This document shows positions 1 to 9,235 of a stretch of 64,000 nt of DNA, piece after piece. The stretch covers positions 2,294,001 to 2,358,000 of the forward strand of contig CAWGSP010000001.1 of assembly GCA_963825335.1 (NCBI GenBank). The letters are read 5' to 3'. The notes beneath the pieces were generated by a model. The model had not been told where the DNA came from. It searched no databases and saw only the letters and a program-made list of their open reading frames with translations. The translations under genes were made by a program, and so were the position numbers. The stretch is from Methanobacterium_B sp963825335. GTDB lineage: Archaea; Methanobacteriota; Methanobacteria; Methanobacteriales; Methanobacteriaceae. Position 1 is the stretch's first letter. Each line of letters begins with the position of its first letter.

Positions 1-34
1 AATAATATATGTTCTCTAGTACATAAAATAGTAT

Positions 35-187
35 ATGGAACCTAAAACACGTCGTGAAATAATGGGAATAATTGCAATAATCGTAGGTATTATTTTTATC
101 ATTGACCCTCCGATTGTAGCATACTTGTTAGGAGTTATATTAATTATATACGGAATATTGTCTTTAGCCAATAGAGGAATGGACTAA
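35..187 (+). CDS. small two-helix membrane protein, 50 aa
   Basis: An ATG at 35 opens a 50-residue frame that stops at 187. After a short charged start (MEPKTRREIMG) it is almost entirely hydrophobic: one helix at about residues 11-23, a DPP turn, and a second helix at about 27-43, ending in RGMD. This looks like a helical-hairpin membrane protein of the kind common in methanogens. No ribosome binding site can be judged because the window begins just upstream. The function is unknown and no family was recognised. Confidence 0.5.
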   Translation: MEPKTRREIMGIIAIIVGIIFIIDPPIVAYLLGVILIIYGILSLANRGMD

Positions 188-719
188 TCCCCTCAATGGG
201 AATTATAACATTTCTTAAGGTAAATTCCTATATAATATTAACATCATTGGATCTTAACGACCTGTACATATTGTATCTGAGTAAACCAGTCATAAGGTTC
301 AAATATGATGGATGTATACTCTTGCGAGAATACCAAAAATAAACAAATATTTGGGGATTTTAAATCTTTGGAAATCCCCAAAATTTATTTTTTTAATCAA
401 ATCATAAATATGTTAAACTCTTTTGATCAATACATTGTCCATTTAAAATAGATGATATTTAATTGTCAAAATACCCTATTTCACATTTTATATCATTTCT
501 TCATTTGTTCAGCAAATTTATTCAAAGATCATTCCATATTTACTGTACGACGTAGGTTAATCTGGTAGTTTCACGCAGTAACATCCTTTATCCAATCTTA
601 ATATCGTTCTTCTCAGATTATCCTGCATCTTTATAGACTATCCATTTATTTCTGAATATTTTAGAATTCTTTGGTATCTGTTTTATTGTAAAAAAAATGA
701 AATTAGACAAATAAAGCTT
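188..719. other. intergenic, no gene seen
   Basis: AT-rich spacer between the small membrane protein and the 3' end of pdxS. No reading frame with a convincing start and composition was found on either strand, and there is no copy of the TAACGATCGTTA palindrome. A T-rich run near 380-395 could end transcription of the first gene. Confidence 0.4.
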
Positions 720-1601
720 TTACCATCCTCTGTTTTGTAGTATCTCATTTTCTGGTATTTGGCTTATTTCAAGACCCGGCATAGCCTTCCCAAGTTCTGT
801 AGATACGTTTGCTATTACTTCTGCATCGTGATAATTTGTTGTTGCTTCAACTATTGCTTTTGCAACTAATCTAGGATTTTCTGATTTGAATATTCCTGAT
901 CCCACAAATACTCCGTCTGCACCCAACTGCATCATAAGTGCTGCGTCTGCTGGTGTTGCAACACCACCTGCGGCAAAGTTCACGACAGGAAGCCTTCCTA
1001 ATTTAGCAGTTTCTTTTACAAGTTCGAGTGGTGCTTCTATTTCACGGGCAACACTCCATAATTCTTCTTCTGTCTTATCCCTTAGTTCTCGAATACCGCC
1101 CATGATCTTTCTCATATGTCGTACTGCTTCAACTACGTTACCTGTTCCTGCTTCACCCTTGGTACGTATCATTGCAGCTCCTTCATCAACCCTCCTTAAA
1201 CCTTCACCAAGGTTACGTGCACCGCATACAAATGGTATGGTGAACTTTTTCTTGTCTATATGGAACTGTTCGTCTGCAGGAGTTAACACTTCACTTTCAT
1301 CTATCATATCTACTCCAAGATGTTCTAGGACCTGTGCTTCAACAAAATGACCTATACGTGCCTTGGCCATGACTGGAATACTAACTGCATCCATGATCTC
1401 AATTACCTTCGATGGGTCGGCCATCCTTGCAACTCCACCATCAGCTCGTATATCTGACGGCACTCGTTCAAGGGCCATAACAGATACTGCACCAGATTCT
1501 TCTGCGATCGCTGCTTGCTCTGCATTAACAACATCCATAATAACTCCACCCTTGGTCATCTTTGCAAATCCTTTCTTCAAAACTTCAGTTCCATGTAACA
1601 T
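720..1601 (-). CDS. pdxS: pyridoxal 5'-phosphate synthase lyase subunit PdxS
   Basis: PdxS condenses ribose 5-phosphate (or ribulose 5-phosphate), glyceraldehyde 3-phosphate and ammonia into PLP, normally with the glutaminase PdxT, which is not in this window. The 293-residue length is typical. Family signatures are present: the KGGVIMDVV start of the barrel, ALERVPSDIRADGGVARM, the PVMAKARIGH segment and the GADGVFVGSGIF phosphate-binding loop near the C-terminus. The ATG at 1601 follows a clear TGGAGGAA ribosome site. A TAACGATCGTTA palindrome sits about 163 bp upstream, just downstream of a TTTATAAA box read in the pdxS direction, suggesting shared control with the nitrogenase-like genes. 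PLP is the cofactor of the three sulfur enzymes encoded next, so co-regulation is sensible. Confidence 0.97.
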   Translation of the reverse strand: MLHGTEVLKKGFAKMTKGGVIMDVVNAEQAAIAEESGAVSVMALERVPSDIRADGGVARMADPSKVIEIMDAVSIPVMAKARIGHFVEAQVLEHLGVDMIDESEVLTPADEQFHIDKKKFTIPFVCGARNLGEGLRRVDEGAAMIRTKGEAGTGNVVEAVRHMRKIMGGIRELRDKTEEELWSVAREIEAPLELVKETAKLGRLPVVNFAAGGVATPADAALMMQLGADGVFVGSGIFKSENPRLVAKAIVEATTNYHDAEVIANVSTELGKAMPGLEISQIPENEILQNRGW

Positions 1602-2148
1602 AAGATTTCCTCCATTAACACTGTTTATTTTTTTTTAAATTAATTAGAAGCAAAATTATTCGAATAAAATATTCTAAACATCATCATCTAATTTATGGCC
1701 AAAAAAACCATTTGAAAACCTTTGAATTTATCCAAATAATCATTTATCTAAATAATCAACATATAACGATCGTTATATTACTTTATAAATCTTTCCATCA
1801 AATTTTGGAAGTCCACTTGATCAAGAAAATTTAATTAGATTAATGTGTTAATACTAAAAATTCTTAATGCTTGGTCAATCTTCGTATTTCATGTTTAATT
1901 GTGATATAAAGAAGAGATATAATGTTCCACTAGATAGAATCATGTTATTTTAGGTTAAATTTTTATTAAACAATTCTTCGATGTATTGTTTCTATTCCGC
2001 TGATAAGAAATTGTAAGGGTTGTTTCTTCAAAGGAATTTATATATCAGAAAATAAATAACAATAGTTATAATTTCAACTTGAATAATTATATCGATAAAA
2101 AATTTATAAAAATACAGATATTTATTGTCTGAATTTGGAGATTTAAGA
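1602..2148. promoter_or_regulatory. divergent pdxS / malY promoter region
   Basis: This 547-bp gap holds the pdxS operator at 1764-1775, a degenerate copy of the same palindrome (TAACAATAGTTA, 2057-2068), and a TATA-like box near 2100-2107 that would place the malY transcript start close to 2130. No gene was seen. Confidence 0.5.
1764..1775. promoter_or_regulatory. palindromic operator TAACGATCGTTA (pdxS promoter)
   Basis: The core is inside a perfect 18-bp palindrome, ATATAACGATCGTTATAT at 1761-1778. Read towards pdxS it lies a few bases downstream of a TTTATAAA box (1782-1789), a position expected for a repressor site. The same core recurs 15 more times in the window, always between genes. 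Confidence 0.75.
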
Positions 2149-3354
2149 GTGAAATATGATTTTAATCAACAATACAACCGGAAAAATACAGATTGTCTTA
2201 AATGGGATTTGATGGGGTCAATCTTTGGATGTGAAGATCTGATCCCTATGTGGGTGGCAGATATGGACTTTCCAGTTGCTAAACCCATAACAGACGCACT
2301 TAAAAAACGTATAGAACATCCATTTTATGGATATACCCAACCAGGATCCAGTGTTGTAAACTCGGTTGTTGAACGGTTGAAACGTAAATTTAACTGGGAT
2401 ATTGATCCAGAATGGATAGTTTTTACACCCGGTGTAGTACCTGCACTTCATGTCGCTGTCCGTTCACTGACACATCCTGGTGATGAAGTAATATTACAAG
2501 AACCTGCATATCACCCATTTTTTTCAGTTGTTACCAACAGTGGATGTAAAATAGTAAATAACGGCCTGAAATTAGTTAATAAAAGATATGAAATAGACTA
2601 TGATGATCTTGAAAAGAAATTCCATCCTAAAACAAGACCTTTACAAGGTCCGGGACGTATAAAAACTATAATATTCTGCAATCCACACAATCCCGTTGGA
2701 AGATCATGGAAAGTAGAAGAAATAATCCGTATGGGTGAGATTATGATAGACAATGGTGCTGTAGTCATCTCAGATGAGATCCACTGTGAAATCCTCTTTA
2801 AAAGACAGAAACACACCCCATTTGCATCTATATCTGAAGAATTTGAGCAGAATAGTATGGTCTGCATGTCACCTAGTAAAACCTTTAACCTTGCGGGTCT
2901 CGAAGTATCATCCATTATAATACCCAATAAAAAACTGAGAGATAACTTCATCAACACAAGATCAGGTATAGTTCCAAATCCCACTCTATTTGGTTTCGCT
3001 GCAATGGAAGCTGCTTATAGTTTTGGAGATGAATGGCTGGAACAATTATTGGAATATTTACAGGAGAATCTTGATTATCTAATGGATTATTTTATTAATA
3101 AAATTCCTAAAATTAAGGTAATTAAACCCGACGGAACATACCTTATATGGCTTGATTGTCGTGATCTCGGTATGAATAATGATTCGCTTAGGATTTTTAT
3201 GAGAGAAAAAGCCAAAGTAGGAATGGAAGATGGATTTATTTTCGGTGAGTCTGGTGGCGGATTTATGAGGATGAATATAGCTTGTCCAAGATCCATACTT
3301 AAAGAAGCTTTAACACAGCTCGAACATGCTGTGAACGACCTGTCCATGATTTAG
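2149..3354 (+). CDS. malY: MalY/PatB-type cystathionine beta-lyase (C-S lyase)
   Basis: Fold-type I PLP enzyme of the MalY/PatB branch, which cleaves the C-S bond of cystathionine or cysteine conjugates to give a thiol, pyruvate and ammonia. Visible signatures are the opening KYDFN...LKWD, MWVADMDF near residue 45, CNPHNPVGRSW near 185, SDEIH near 215 and the Schiff-base lysine in SPSKTFNL near 244. The family's C-terminal MRMNIACPR is also present. The frame opens earlier, at a TTG at 2125, but GTG 2149 is the better start: it is preceded by GGAG at 2137-2140 and gives the usual MKYDF N-terminus. A degenerate operator at 2057-2068 and full operators after the gene tie it to the sulfur regulon. 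Confidence 0.9.
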   Translation: MKYDFNQQYNRKNTDCLKWDLMGSIFGCEDLIPMWVADMDFPVAKPITDALKKRIEHPFYGYTQPGSSVVNSVVERLKRKFNWDIDPEWIVFTPGVVPALHVAVRSLTHPGDEVILQEPAYHPFFSVVTNSGCKIVNNGLKLVNKRYEIDYDDLEKKFHPKTRPLQGPGRIKTIIFCNPHNPVGRSWKVEEIIRMGEIMIDNGAVVISDEIHCEILFKRQKHTPFASISEEFEQNSMVCMSPSKTFNLAGLEVSSIIIPNKKLRDNFINTRSGIVPNPTLFGFAAMEAAYSFGDEWLEQLLEYLQENLDYLMDYFINKIPKIKVIKPDGTYLIWLDCRDLGMNNDSLRIFMREKAKVGMEDGFIFGESGGGFMRMNIACPRSILKEALTQLEHAVNDLSMI

Positions 3355-3374
3355 TGTAAAACTAAAAAATAACA

Positions 3375-3386
3375 TAACGATCGTTA
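3375..3386. promoter_or_regulatory. palindromic operator TAACGATCGTTA after malY
   Basis: Perfect 12-bp palindrome 20 bp after the malY stop. It opens the long malY-cysK interval; the gene it controls is not obvious. Confidence 0.65.
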
Positions 3387-3845
3387 ACTATTTATATGAT
3401 TTAAGATATTAACTAAAATATTGCATTATAACTTAAATCACAATGTTTTGATGTTTACAATCGAATTCTGTTGCAAGATATCATTATAATATTGAATACA
3501 TTATAATAATTCATGAAGCAGTTAAATGTACAATTTAATAAATATAGTTGGAATAACTCAAAATGGAATTTGGTGTGTTTAAAACAGTATATGATATGTA
3601 TTTTATATGATATGCATCAGAAATCAAAAATGCTGAATCTATGTGAAATAAAAAGTTGGTTTAATACCAATAAATGAGTTATTTGGACTTTAACAGAAAA
3701 AATATGATTTGAGATATTTTAAGAATTTAAAAGATGAAGTGGGATAAAAATGTATAAAAACGAGAACAGGATATTTAAAATTTTTAATTCAAATGAATAT
3801 AATATGTTAAGTTTTTATATTGATTGATTCTTATACAAAATTTTA
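3387..3845. other. intergenic, no gene seen
   Basis: Very AT-rich DNA between two operator copies. The only frames are tiny (25 codons or fewer) and not convincing. An untranslated RNA driven from the 3375 operator cannot be excluded. Confidence 0.35.
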
Positions 3846-3857
3846 TAACGATCGTTA
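3846..3857. promoter_or_regulatory. palindromic operator TAACGATCGTTA upstream of RNA-like element and cysK
   Basis: Perfect palindrome about 64 bp before the inverted-repeat element at 3921-4036 and about 390 bp before the chosen cysK start. It may control a transcript that begins with that element. Confidence 0.65.
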
Positions 3858-3920
3858 AGAACATTAGATCAAAAAAATATTGTATTTGAATCCGACCGAA
3901 ATTTTATCAGAGTAGTAATG

Positions 3921-4036
3921 TATGAGATGACCTTAAAAAAAGATTTAATTGAATTGATATTTCAACAACCATTAGAAACTCCTATCACTAAAAAAACCAG
4001 CCTATCAAACATAGAACGTTAAGGTGTCATCTCATA
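3921..4036 (+). ncRNA. candidate structured leader RNA or MITE, copy A
   Basis: A 116-bp element bounded by a perfect 10-bp inverted repeat (TATGAGATGA / TCATCTCATA). Inside is CCATTAGAAACTCCTATCA at 3969-3987. A second copy with the same ends and the same internal motif lies at 20292-20394, upstream of the NifH-like gene. Both copies read in the same direction relative to the gene that follows. The closing stem differs by an A-T to G-C pair between copies, which looks like a compensatory change. A TATA-like stretch near 4160 could give cysK its own start, so linkage to cysK is not certain. Confidence 0.45.
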
Positions 4037-4247
4037 TTTTATTCATTAATCAAATTTAAGTTCTAGATGATCGAGTATCAGTTGGATCAGTTCAGGATTT
4101 AAAAAAATAATTAACAAAATTGTAAAGGGGGGATGGATTTGTAAAATTGGTGATAATTTGTATTAATATATCTTTTATTAAATTTGCATTATGAAAAATG
4201 ATATTCAGAATATTCTAAAAAATTATTACAAATCAGAAGGTGTAAAA

Positions 4248-5234
4248 ATGGTTAAAATACCAGAATTAACTAGGGGAATTGCAGATGATATAACTGAAAC
4301 TATTGGAAACACTCCTTTAGTAAGGTTAAATAAATTAACTGAAGGATCAAAAGCAGAAGTAGTAGTAAAACTTGAATCTTTCAACCCTTTATCCAGTGTT
4401 AAAGACAGAATAGGGGTTGCTATGATAGAAGCAGGTGAAGAAATTGGTGCAATTAATGAAGATACCATTCTAGTTGAACCTACAAGTGGAAACACCGGAA
4501 TTGCTCTGGCATTTGTTGCTGCAGCTAAGGGATACAAACTCATCCTAACCATGCCTGACACCATGTCTATTGAAAGAAGAAAGCTCTTAACATTACTTGG
4601 TGCTGAAATTGTGTTAACACCAGGAGCTAATGGTATGAAGGGAGCAGTGGCCAAGGCAGAAGAGCTTGTAGCTCAAATTCCAGATTCTGTAATGCCACAA
4701 CAGTTTAAAAATCTTGCCAACCCTAAAATTCATCGGGAGACAACCGCTCCAGAAATTTGGAGAGATACAGACGGAAGGGTCGACATATTAGTATCGGGTA
4801 CAGGAACCGGTGGAACTATAACCGGTGTAGGTTTAGCACTTAAAGAACTTAAACCCGAAGTTAAAGCTGTAGCTGTTGAACCTATAACTTCCCCTGTGCT
4901 TTCAGGCGGTAGTCCAGGACCACATAAAATACAAGGTATAGGTCCTGGTTTCATACCAGATGTACTCCAAACAGAGGTAATAGATGAAATTGTTCAAGTT
5001 TCAGATGAAGATTCTGCAGAAACTCTTCTAAGACTCGCAAGAGAGGAAGGAATATTCGCAGGTATATCATCAGGAGCCGCAACCTATGCAGCACTCCAAC
5101 TCGCTAAAAGGGAAGAAAATGCAGGGAAACTCATAGTAGTAATTTTACCCGACACTGGAGAAAGATACCTTAGTATGGACTGGGTTTTCGAAGAAATATA
5201 CAAAACAGCAGAATCATCAGACTTTACAGACTAA
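4248..5234 (+). CDS. cysK: cysteine synthase (O-acetylserine sulfhydrylase)
   Basis: PLP enzyme that replaces the acetyl (or phospho) group of an activated serine with sulfide to make cysteine. Motifs seen are IGNTPLVRLNK near residue 20, SVKDRIG with the Schiff-base lysine near 51, EPTSGNTGIALA near 77, the glycine-rich phosphate loop SGTGTGGTITG, and SGISSGAA-like FAGISSGAAT near the end. The frame extends upstream to 4191, but ATG 4248 is preferred because AAGGTG lies 5 bp before it and the protein then has the usual length of about 328 residues. It is followed by the metB-like gene. Methanogens often make cysteine by other routes, so its presence fits sulfide assimilation from scavenged sulfur. 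Confidence 0.95.
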   Translation: MVKIPELTRGIADDITETIGNTPLVRLNKLTEGSKAEVVVKLESFNPLSSVKDRIGVAMIEAGEEIGAINEDTILVEPTSGNTGIALAFVAAAKGYKLILTMPDTMSIERRKLLTLLGAEIVLTPGANGMKGAVAKAEELVAQIPDSVMPQQFKNLANPKIHRETTAPEIWRDTDGRVDILVSGTGTGGTITGVGLALKELKPEVKAVAVEPITSPVLSGGSPGPHKIQGIGPGFIPDVLQTEVIDEIVQVSDEDSAETLLRLAREEGIFAGISSGAATYAALQLAKREENAGKLIVVILPDTGERYLSMDWVFEEIYKTAESSDFTD

Positions 5235-5426
5235 ATAATAATCTGGAAGATAAAGTCTAATATTTTGTAAATAAAAATATTTCTTATCTGAGTGGTGCAT
5301 TTTATCAACATCATAGTTGATCAAATCCCTCTCTGATATTAATTGAACAGAAAAAATCTTAACTTTTTTTGTATTAACTACAGTATAAAATATTTATTAA
5401 ACATTTGGAGGTGCAAAATTTGAAAT

Positions 5427-6554
5427 TTGATACAAGAATCAATACATGCAGGGAGAAAACCAGACCCTACAACAGGCGCAATATCAACCAATATATGTCA
5501 AACATCCACATTTATATTCGATGACTATAACAAACCAGGTGAATATGACTACTCTCGAACAGGTAATCCAACCAGAAACGCACTTGAAGAAGCTCTTGCA
5601 AATCTGGAAGGTGGTAACAATGGATTTGCTTTTTCAAGTGGAATGGCTGCAGTATCCACTGCAATACATCTCCTAAAAGCCGGCGACCATGCGATTGTTG
5701 GAGATGATATATATGGGGGCACACACAGACTGTTCAGTGAAATAATGACCCAATATGGTATTGAATTCACATTCACAAGACTTAATTCAAGAGAAAATAT
5801 TGAAGAAGCCATCCAACCTAACACCAAAATGCTATGGATTGAAACACCATCTAATCCTCTCCTGAATATCACAGACCTTGAACTAGTAGCCAATATCGCC
5901 AAGGAAAACCATCTATTAACAGTTGCAGACAACACATTTCCAAGTCCATATTTCCTGAGACCAATAGAGTACGGGATTGACCTAGTACTTCATTCAACAA
6001 CCAAATACATAAACGGCCACAGTGATGTTATAGGTGGGGCAATTGTTACAACCACAGATGAACTTTCAGATAAAGTCCATTTCCTATTAAATGGAATGGG
6101 AACTAACGCTGCACCCTTTGATTCCTGGCTTATTCTAAGGGGGCTTAAAACATTACCACTTAGAATGAAAAAGCATGCTGAAAATGCCATGGCCATAGCC
6201 GAATTTTTATCAGATCATCCTAAAGTTTCCGATGTTTATTACCCGGGATTACCAACCCATCCAGGTTATGAAATTGCAAAAAGTCAGATGGATGGATTTG
6301 GTGGAGTTGTTTCATTTAAATTGAAATCAGATGTTGGTAAATTCATAAGAGGCCTTGATCTCTTTTTACTTGCGGAATCATTAGGAGGTGCAGATTCTCT
6401 TGTTGAACACGCCGCAACAATGAGCCATGCATCAATGAAAAAATATGCTCGTGAAAAAGCCGGTATAACCGATGATATTATCAGATTGTCTGTTGGACTC
6501 GAAGATTCTGGTGATCTAATTGAAGATCTCTCAAAGGGTCTTGAAATATCTTGA
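5427..6554 (+). CDS. metB: cystathionine gamma-synthase / O-acylhomoserine sulfhydrylase family (N-terminal frameshift)
   Basis: Cys/Met-metabolism PLP enzyme of about 375 residues. It joins cysteine, sulfide or methanethiol to an activated homoserine, or runs the reverse gamma-lyase reaction; sequence alone does not decide which. Seen are SIHAGRKPDPTTGAI at the N-terminus, YSRTGNPTRNALE, SSGMAAVST, the Schiff-base lysine in LHSTTKYINGHSD near residue 192, and LGGADSLVEHAATMSH near the end. The frame has only a poor TTG at 5427. A TTG at 5420, ideally spaced from GGAGGTG (5407-5413), reads MKFDTR and then falls out of frame. Removing one A near 5437 would restore the family-typical MKFDTRSIHAG start, so a one-base insertion is likely. 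Confidence 0.9.
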   Translation: MIQESIHAGRKPDPTTGAISTNICQTSTFIFDDYNKPGEYDYSRTGNPTRNALEEALANLEGGNNGFAFSSGMAAVSTAIHLLKAGDHAIVGDDIYGGTHRLFSEIMTQYGIEFTFTRLNSRENIEEAIQPNTKMLWIETPSNPLLNITDLELVANIAKENHLLTVADNTFPSPYFLRPIEYGIDLVLHSTTKYINGHSDVIGGAIVTTTDELSDKVHFLLNGMGTNAAPFDSWLILRGLKTLPLRMKKHAENAMAIAEFLSDHPKVSDVYYPGLPTHPGYEIAKSQMDGFGGVVSFKLKSDVGKFIRGLDLFLLAESLGGADSLVEHAATMSHASMKKYAREKAGITDDIIRLSVGLEDSGDLIEDLSKGLEIS

Positions 6555-7067
6555 TCATATGGAATTTTATAAACCATATCACTAACCTCCAATCCTCAAG
6601 AAAATAAGTTTAACAATTTAAATATCAAAAGTGGTGTGCAGGTTAAAATACTATTTCAAGGTCAATAGATTACATTTTTTTTGGTTTGTATAGACGATAA
6701 CTTCGAGAATTATCAATTTTTTTCTTTAATCGATTCATACAATCAATCAATCTTTCATATATGTTCACTGGACATACTATTGATCTCTAGTTAATATCTA
6801 TTGCTTGAAAACGACTGTTAACTTGACACCATTATTTCAATAAGGATAAAAAATAAGTGTTAATTTTTTTGAAGGTCAAATATTAAGACCCGGATAATTA
6901 TTCATAGTGCATGTTTGGACAAATCTCTAACATAAAGCTATCCAAATAAAATTTAAACGACTGCGATTCCCAGATAATATTAACCATAAATGATTAAACC
7001 ATACCAATCAATGATGTTTCATGGGAATTATCTTGATTAATTTAAGAATGGAATGGGAGTCAAAAAA
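6555..7067. other. intergenic, no gene seen
   Basis: A weak inverted repeat (ATATGG...CCATAT) follows metB and may end its transcript. The rest is AT-rich with no convincing frame and no copy of the sulfur-regulon palindrome. Confidence 0.4.
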
Positions 7068-7748
7068 ATGAGAGTTCTAAATTTCAACATTCGATTTGGT
7101 GGGGAGAAACGAAACTCGAAAATAGTGGACTATCTATTGAATAATGATTTTGATATGATAATGCTCACTGATTTTATTAAAAATGATAATGGTCAGGAGA
7201 TAATAGCTAAATTGGTGGATAAAGGATACACTACCCAACCATTCAATGAAAAAAGTGGCATGGAATCATTTATTGCATGTAAAGATCAATTTGTGATTGA
7301 AATTATTGAAGATAGATGGGTCGAAATATATATTCCAAAGATGGATTTGTATGTACTGGGTGTTTGCATACCCGACGGAACAGGAACTGTTAAGAGCTCG
7401 TTTTGGGAAAAAATTCTAGACTATGCTCAGAAGAATATTGATAAGAAGGTTTTGATAACCGGAGACTTCAACACCCGTATCAAAGTTGATTCATCAAACA
7501 TAACAGAATATGATGCAGAGAATTTATTGAAACTTGAAGATTTAGGATACCTGGATCTATGGAAATATAATTCTGCAAACAAGTTGGAAGGATATTCATG
7601 TATTCACTATTCAGTAAGTGGGTTCAGATTAGAATATGCCTTTGTTTCTCCAAAGTTAATTGTAACTATCGAAGATGTTTCAGTATATTCGGATTTACAG
7701 ATAAGGGAATCTAAAATTACAGATCAAACCCCACTAGTTGTGATATAA
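7068..7748 (+). CDS. endonuclease/exonuclease/phosphatase-fold protein
   Basis: A 226-residue protein with the EEP (DNase I-like) fold pattern: MRVLNFNIRFGG at the start with the N/R positions of strand 1, a GDFNTRI motif near residue 140 that normally carries catalytic Asp and Asn, and a C-terminal YAFVSPKL segment where family members have RIDYIFVS. The final SDH motif is weak: the end reads SKITDQTPLVV, with D-Q in place of D-H. Nuclease and phosphatase are both possible. ATG 7068 is chosen over 7053 because GGAG at 7056-7059 is well spaced for it. No operon partner is apparent. Confidence 0.65.
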   Translation: MRVLNFNIRFGGEKRNSKIVDYLLNNDFDMIMLTDFIKNDNGQEIIAKLVDKGYTTQPFNEKSGMESFIACKDQFVIEIIEDRWVEIYIPKMDLYVLGVCIPDGTGTVKSSFWEKILDYAQKNIDKKVLITGDFNTRIKVDSSNITEYDAENLLKLEDLGYLDLWKYNSANKLEGYSCIHYSVSGFRLEYAFVSPKLIVTIEDVSVYSDLQIRESKITDQTPLVVI

Positions 7749-7989
7749 CTTTTCAATCTTAACCAACTTAACCAGTGTCACTCAAATTATCATTAAAATG
7801 CGCAATTATTGAATAATCAATTAAATCATTAACAATTAGATAAATGTAAAAATAATTAAGTATACAATTTAAATATTAAAAAATTTGTATTATTTAATTA
7901 GTTTTTTTATATAAATCCATAAGAGAAATGGTTATTTAAAATAGATAAAATTATTTGGGTGTAAGAATATTGATTTTTCAATCATGATT

Positions 7990-8118
7990 TTATTTTTTAT
8001 TAATAAATTTATAGTCACACTTGGGACAAAGACATTTTTCACCACTTGGAAGCTTTGCATTGACACAACTCATTAACCCTTTATACCCACATTCTGGACA
8101 CTTAATTACTTTTCTCAT
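7990..8118 (-). CDS. small zinc-ribbon protein, 42 aa
   Basis: A minus-strand ATG at 8118 opens a 42-codon frame ending at 7990. It carries two CxxC knuckles, CPEC at residues 7-10 and CPKC at 31-34, the pattern of a treble-clef or zinc-ribbon metal site. A further Cys pair lies between them. The role is unknown; such proteins in archaea often bind nucleic acid or act in protein complexes. It is separated from its neighbours on both sides by AT-rich spacer. Confidence 0.6.
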   Translation of the reverse strand: MRKVIKCPECGYKGLMSCVNAKLPSGEKCLCPKCDYKFINKK

Positions 8119-8565
8119 GATTTAAATCTCACTTACTATTGGATATTCAATTTTTTAATTCTTATCCTAAATTGTCTAATGTTACTATAAAACATTTGTA
8201 TGATTCAAGTTAGCTGCACCATTTTTTTTTATTAATCTGGAACTTAGGATCGATTTACGATACTGAATATCCAAATGATGTGAACTGATGATCCACAAAG
8301 GATCATTATTTATTAAATTAAAAAAGTGGATCTCGATCTGTATGGAGTTAATGATGTTTAAAAATTATTCTCGGGAAAATTTTTTAAATGAATTTGTATT
8401 GTCTGATGATTAAAATAATCTAGAATAGGTTTTATGAAGGGGATTTTAACCAGAAAATTTGTTGAATATCTTGTTCAAAAACCAAACATTTATATACATT
8501 TCGAATAATAATAAATCCATCACTTCGATAATTATCGAATTGTATATAATTGATTAGGAGTATCA
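8119..8565. other. promoter region of the ArsR gene, with a hairpin
   Basis: Holds a 7-bp hairpin (ATGATCC, loop ACAAA, GGATCAT; 8288-8306), a TATA-like box near 8488-8496 and the ArsR operator at 8524-8539. No gene was seen. Confidence 0.5.
8524..8539. promoter_or_regulatory. ArsR-type operator TTCGATAATTATCGAA
   Basis: Perfect 16-bp palindrome 27 bp before the ArsR start codon and just after a TATA-like box. A partial half-site (TTCGAATAAT) lies about 20 bp upstream. The position fits autoregulation by the downstream protein. It is unrelated in sequence to the TAACGATCGTTA operator. Confidence 0.65.
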
Positions 8566-8856
8566 ATGGAAACAAGAAAAATGGCAATGGTATTTAAAGC
8601 CCTCTCAAACCCTAACAGGTTAGAATTGTACTTGCAAATCGTTAAAAAGCATGAAACTTGTTACAAAACAAATTGTGATTGTTTAATAAATGATATTGCT
8701 AAATCATTCAATATTGGGGCGCCTACCATTTCTCACCACCTTAAAGAATTGACTAATGCAGAATTAATTTTTACAGAAAGAAAAGGCAAATTTTTAGTTG
8801 CCATAGTTAACGAAGACATGGTTAATGAAGTTAATGAACTTTTAAAGCTCCAATAA
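8566..8856 (+). CDS. ArsR-family winged-helix regulator
   Basis: A 96-residue regulator with the ArsR pattern: FKALSNPNRLELYLQIVK in helix 1-2, a helix-turn-helix around INDIAKSFNIGAPTISHHLKELTNAELI, and a wing ERKGKFLVAIV. A cysteine cluster, CYKTNCDC at about residues 26-33, lies just before the HTH, a plausible metal- or thiol-sensing site. GGAG precedes the ATG by about 6 bp. The perfect palindrome at 8524-8539 is the likely operator. The next gene is a flavodoxin remnant, so this may be a regulator whose target has been lost. Confidence 0.85.
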   Translation: METRKMAMVFKALSNPNRLELYLQIVKKHETCYKTNCDCLINDIAKSFNIGAPTISHHLKELTNAELIFTERKGKFLVAIVNEDMVNEVNELLKLQ

Positions 8857-8935
8857 AAAGATTTCTATTTATTTTATAAATATATTAGAATTTAAAAGTT
8901 AAAAAATTTTAAAGAAAATAAAAAGGTAAAGAAAG

Positions 8936-9214
8936 ATGGAAACCGCGACAAGTTACAAACCAATAAATCACGGCAACACCAAAAAAATAGCCGAAGTAGT
9001 GGCTAATTCATTAGAAGCAGAATTAATAAATTTAAAAGATTTTAATCCGTACATAATGAAAGAATATGATATCATTGGATTTGATACGGATTTATATTGG
9101 TTCAAACCCCATAAAAAATTAAGCAAATTCATCGAAGATTATGATATTATAAACAATAAAAAAGTTTTCATAATTTCGACAAGTGAAGCACGCGAAAAAT
9201 TAGGGGATATCTAA
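8936..9214 (+). pseudogene. truncated flavodoxin
   Basis: A 92-residue frame resembling the first part of a flavodoxin (normally about 140-160 residues). The N-terminus matches the FMN phosphate loop region (Y-K-x-I-N-H-G-N-T-x-K-I-A), followed by an ELINLKDFNP strand, YDIIGF and a YWFKPHKKL segment, then KKVFIISTS where intact proteins continue STSG. It stops shortly after this, 21 bp before lonB, and the loop that cups the FMN ring is missing. It is therefore probably a remnant, though expression of a short protein cannot be excluded. The upstream ArsR gene probably controlled it. Confidence 0.65.
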
Positions 9215-9235
9215 ATTCAGGAGGATTCATAATTT

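Noticed and set aside
240..330. Possible tRNA-like sequence (GGTTCAAAT)
   Set aside because: No acceptor stem or anticodon arm could be drawn around it.
886..1638. Plus-strand frames opposite pdxS
   Set aside because: Shadows of the real gene on the other strand.
3921..4036. C/D box sRNA or known riboswitch class for the inverted-repeat element
   Set aside because: The C and D boxes are not present and no riboswitch core that I know fits.
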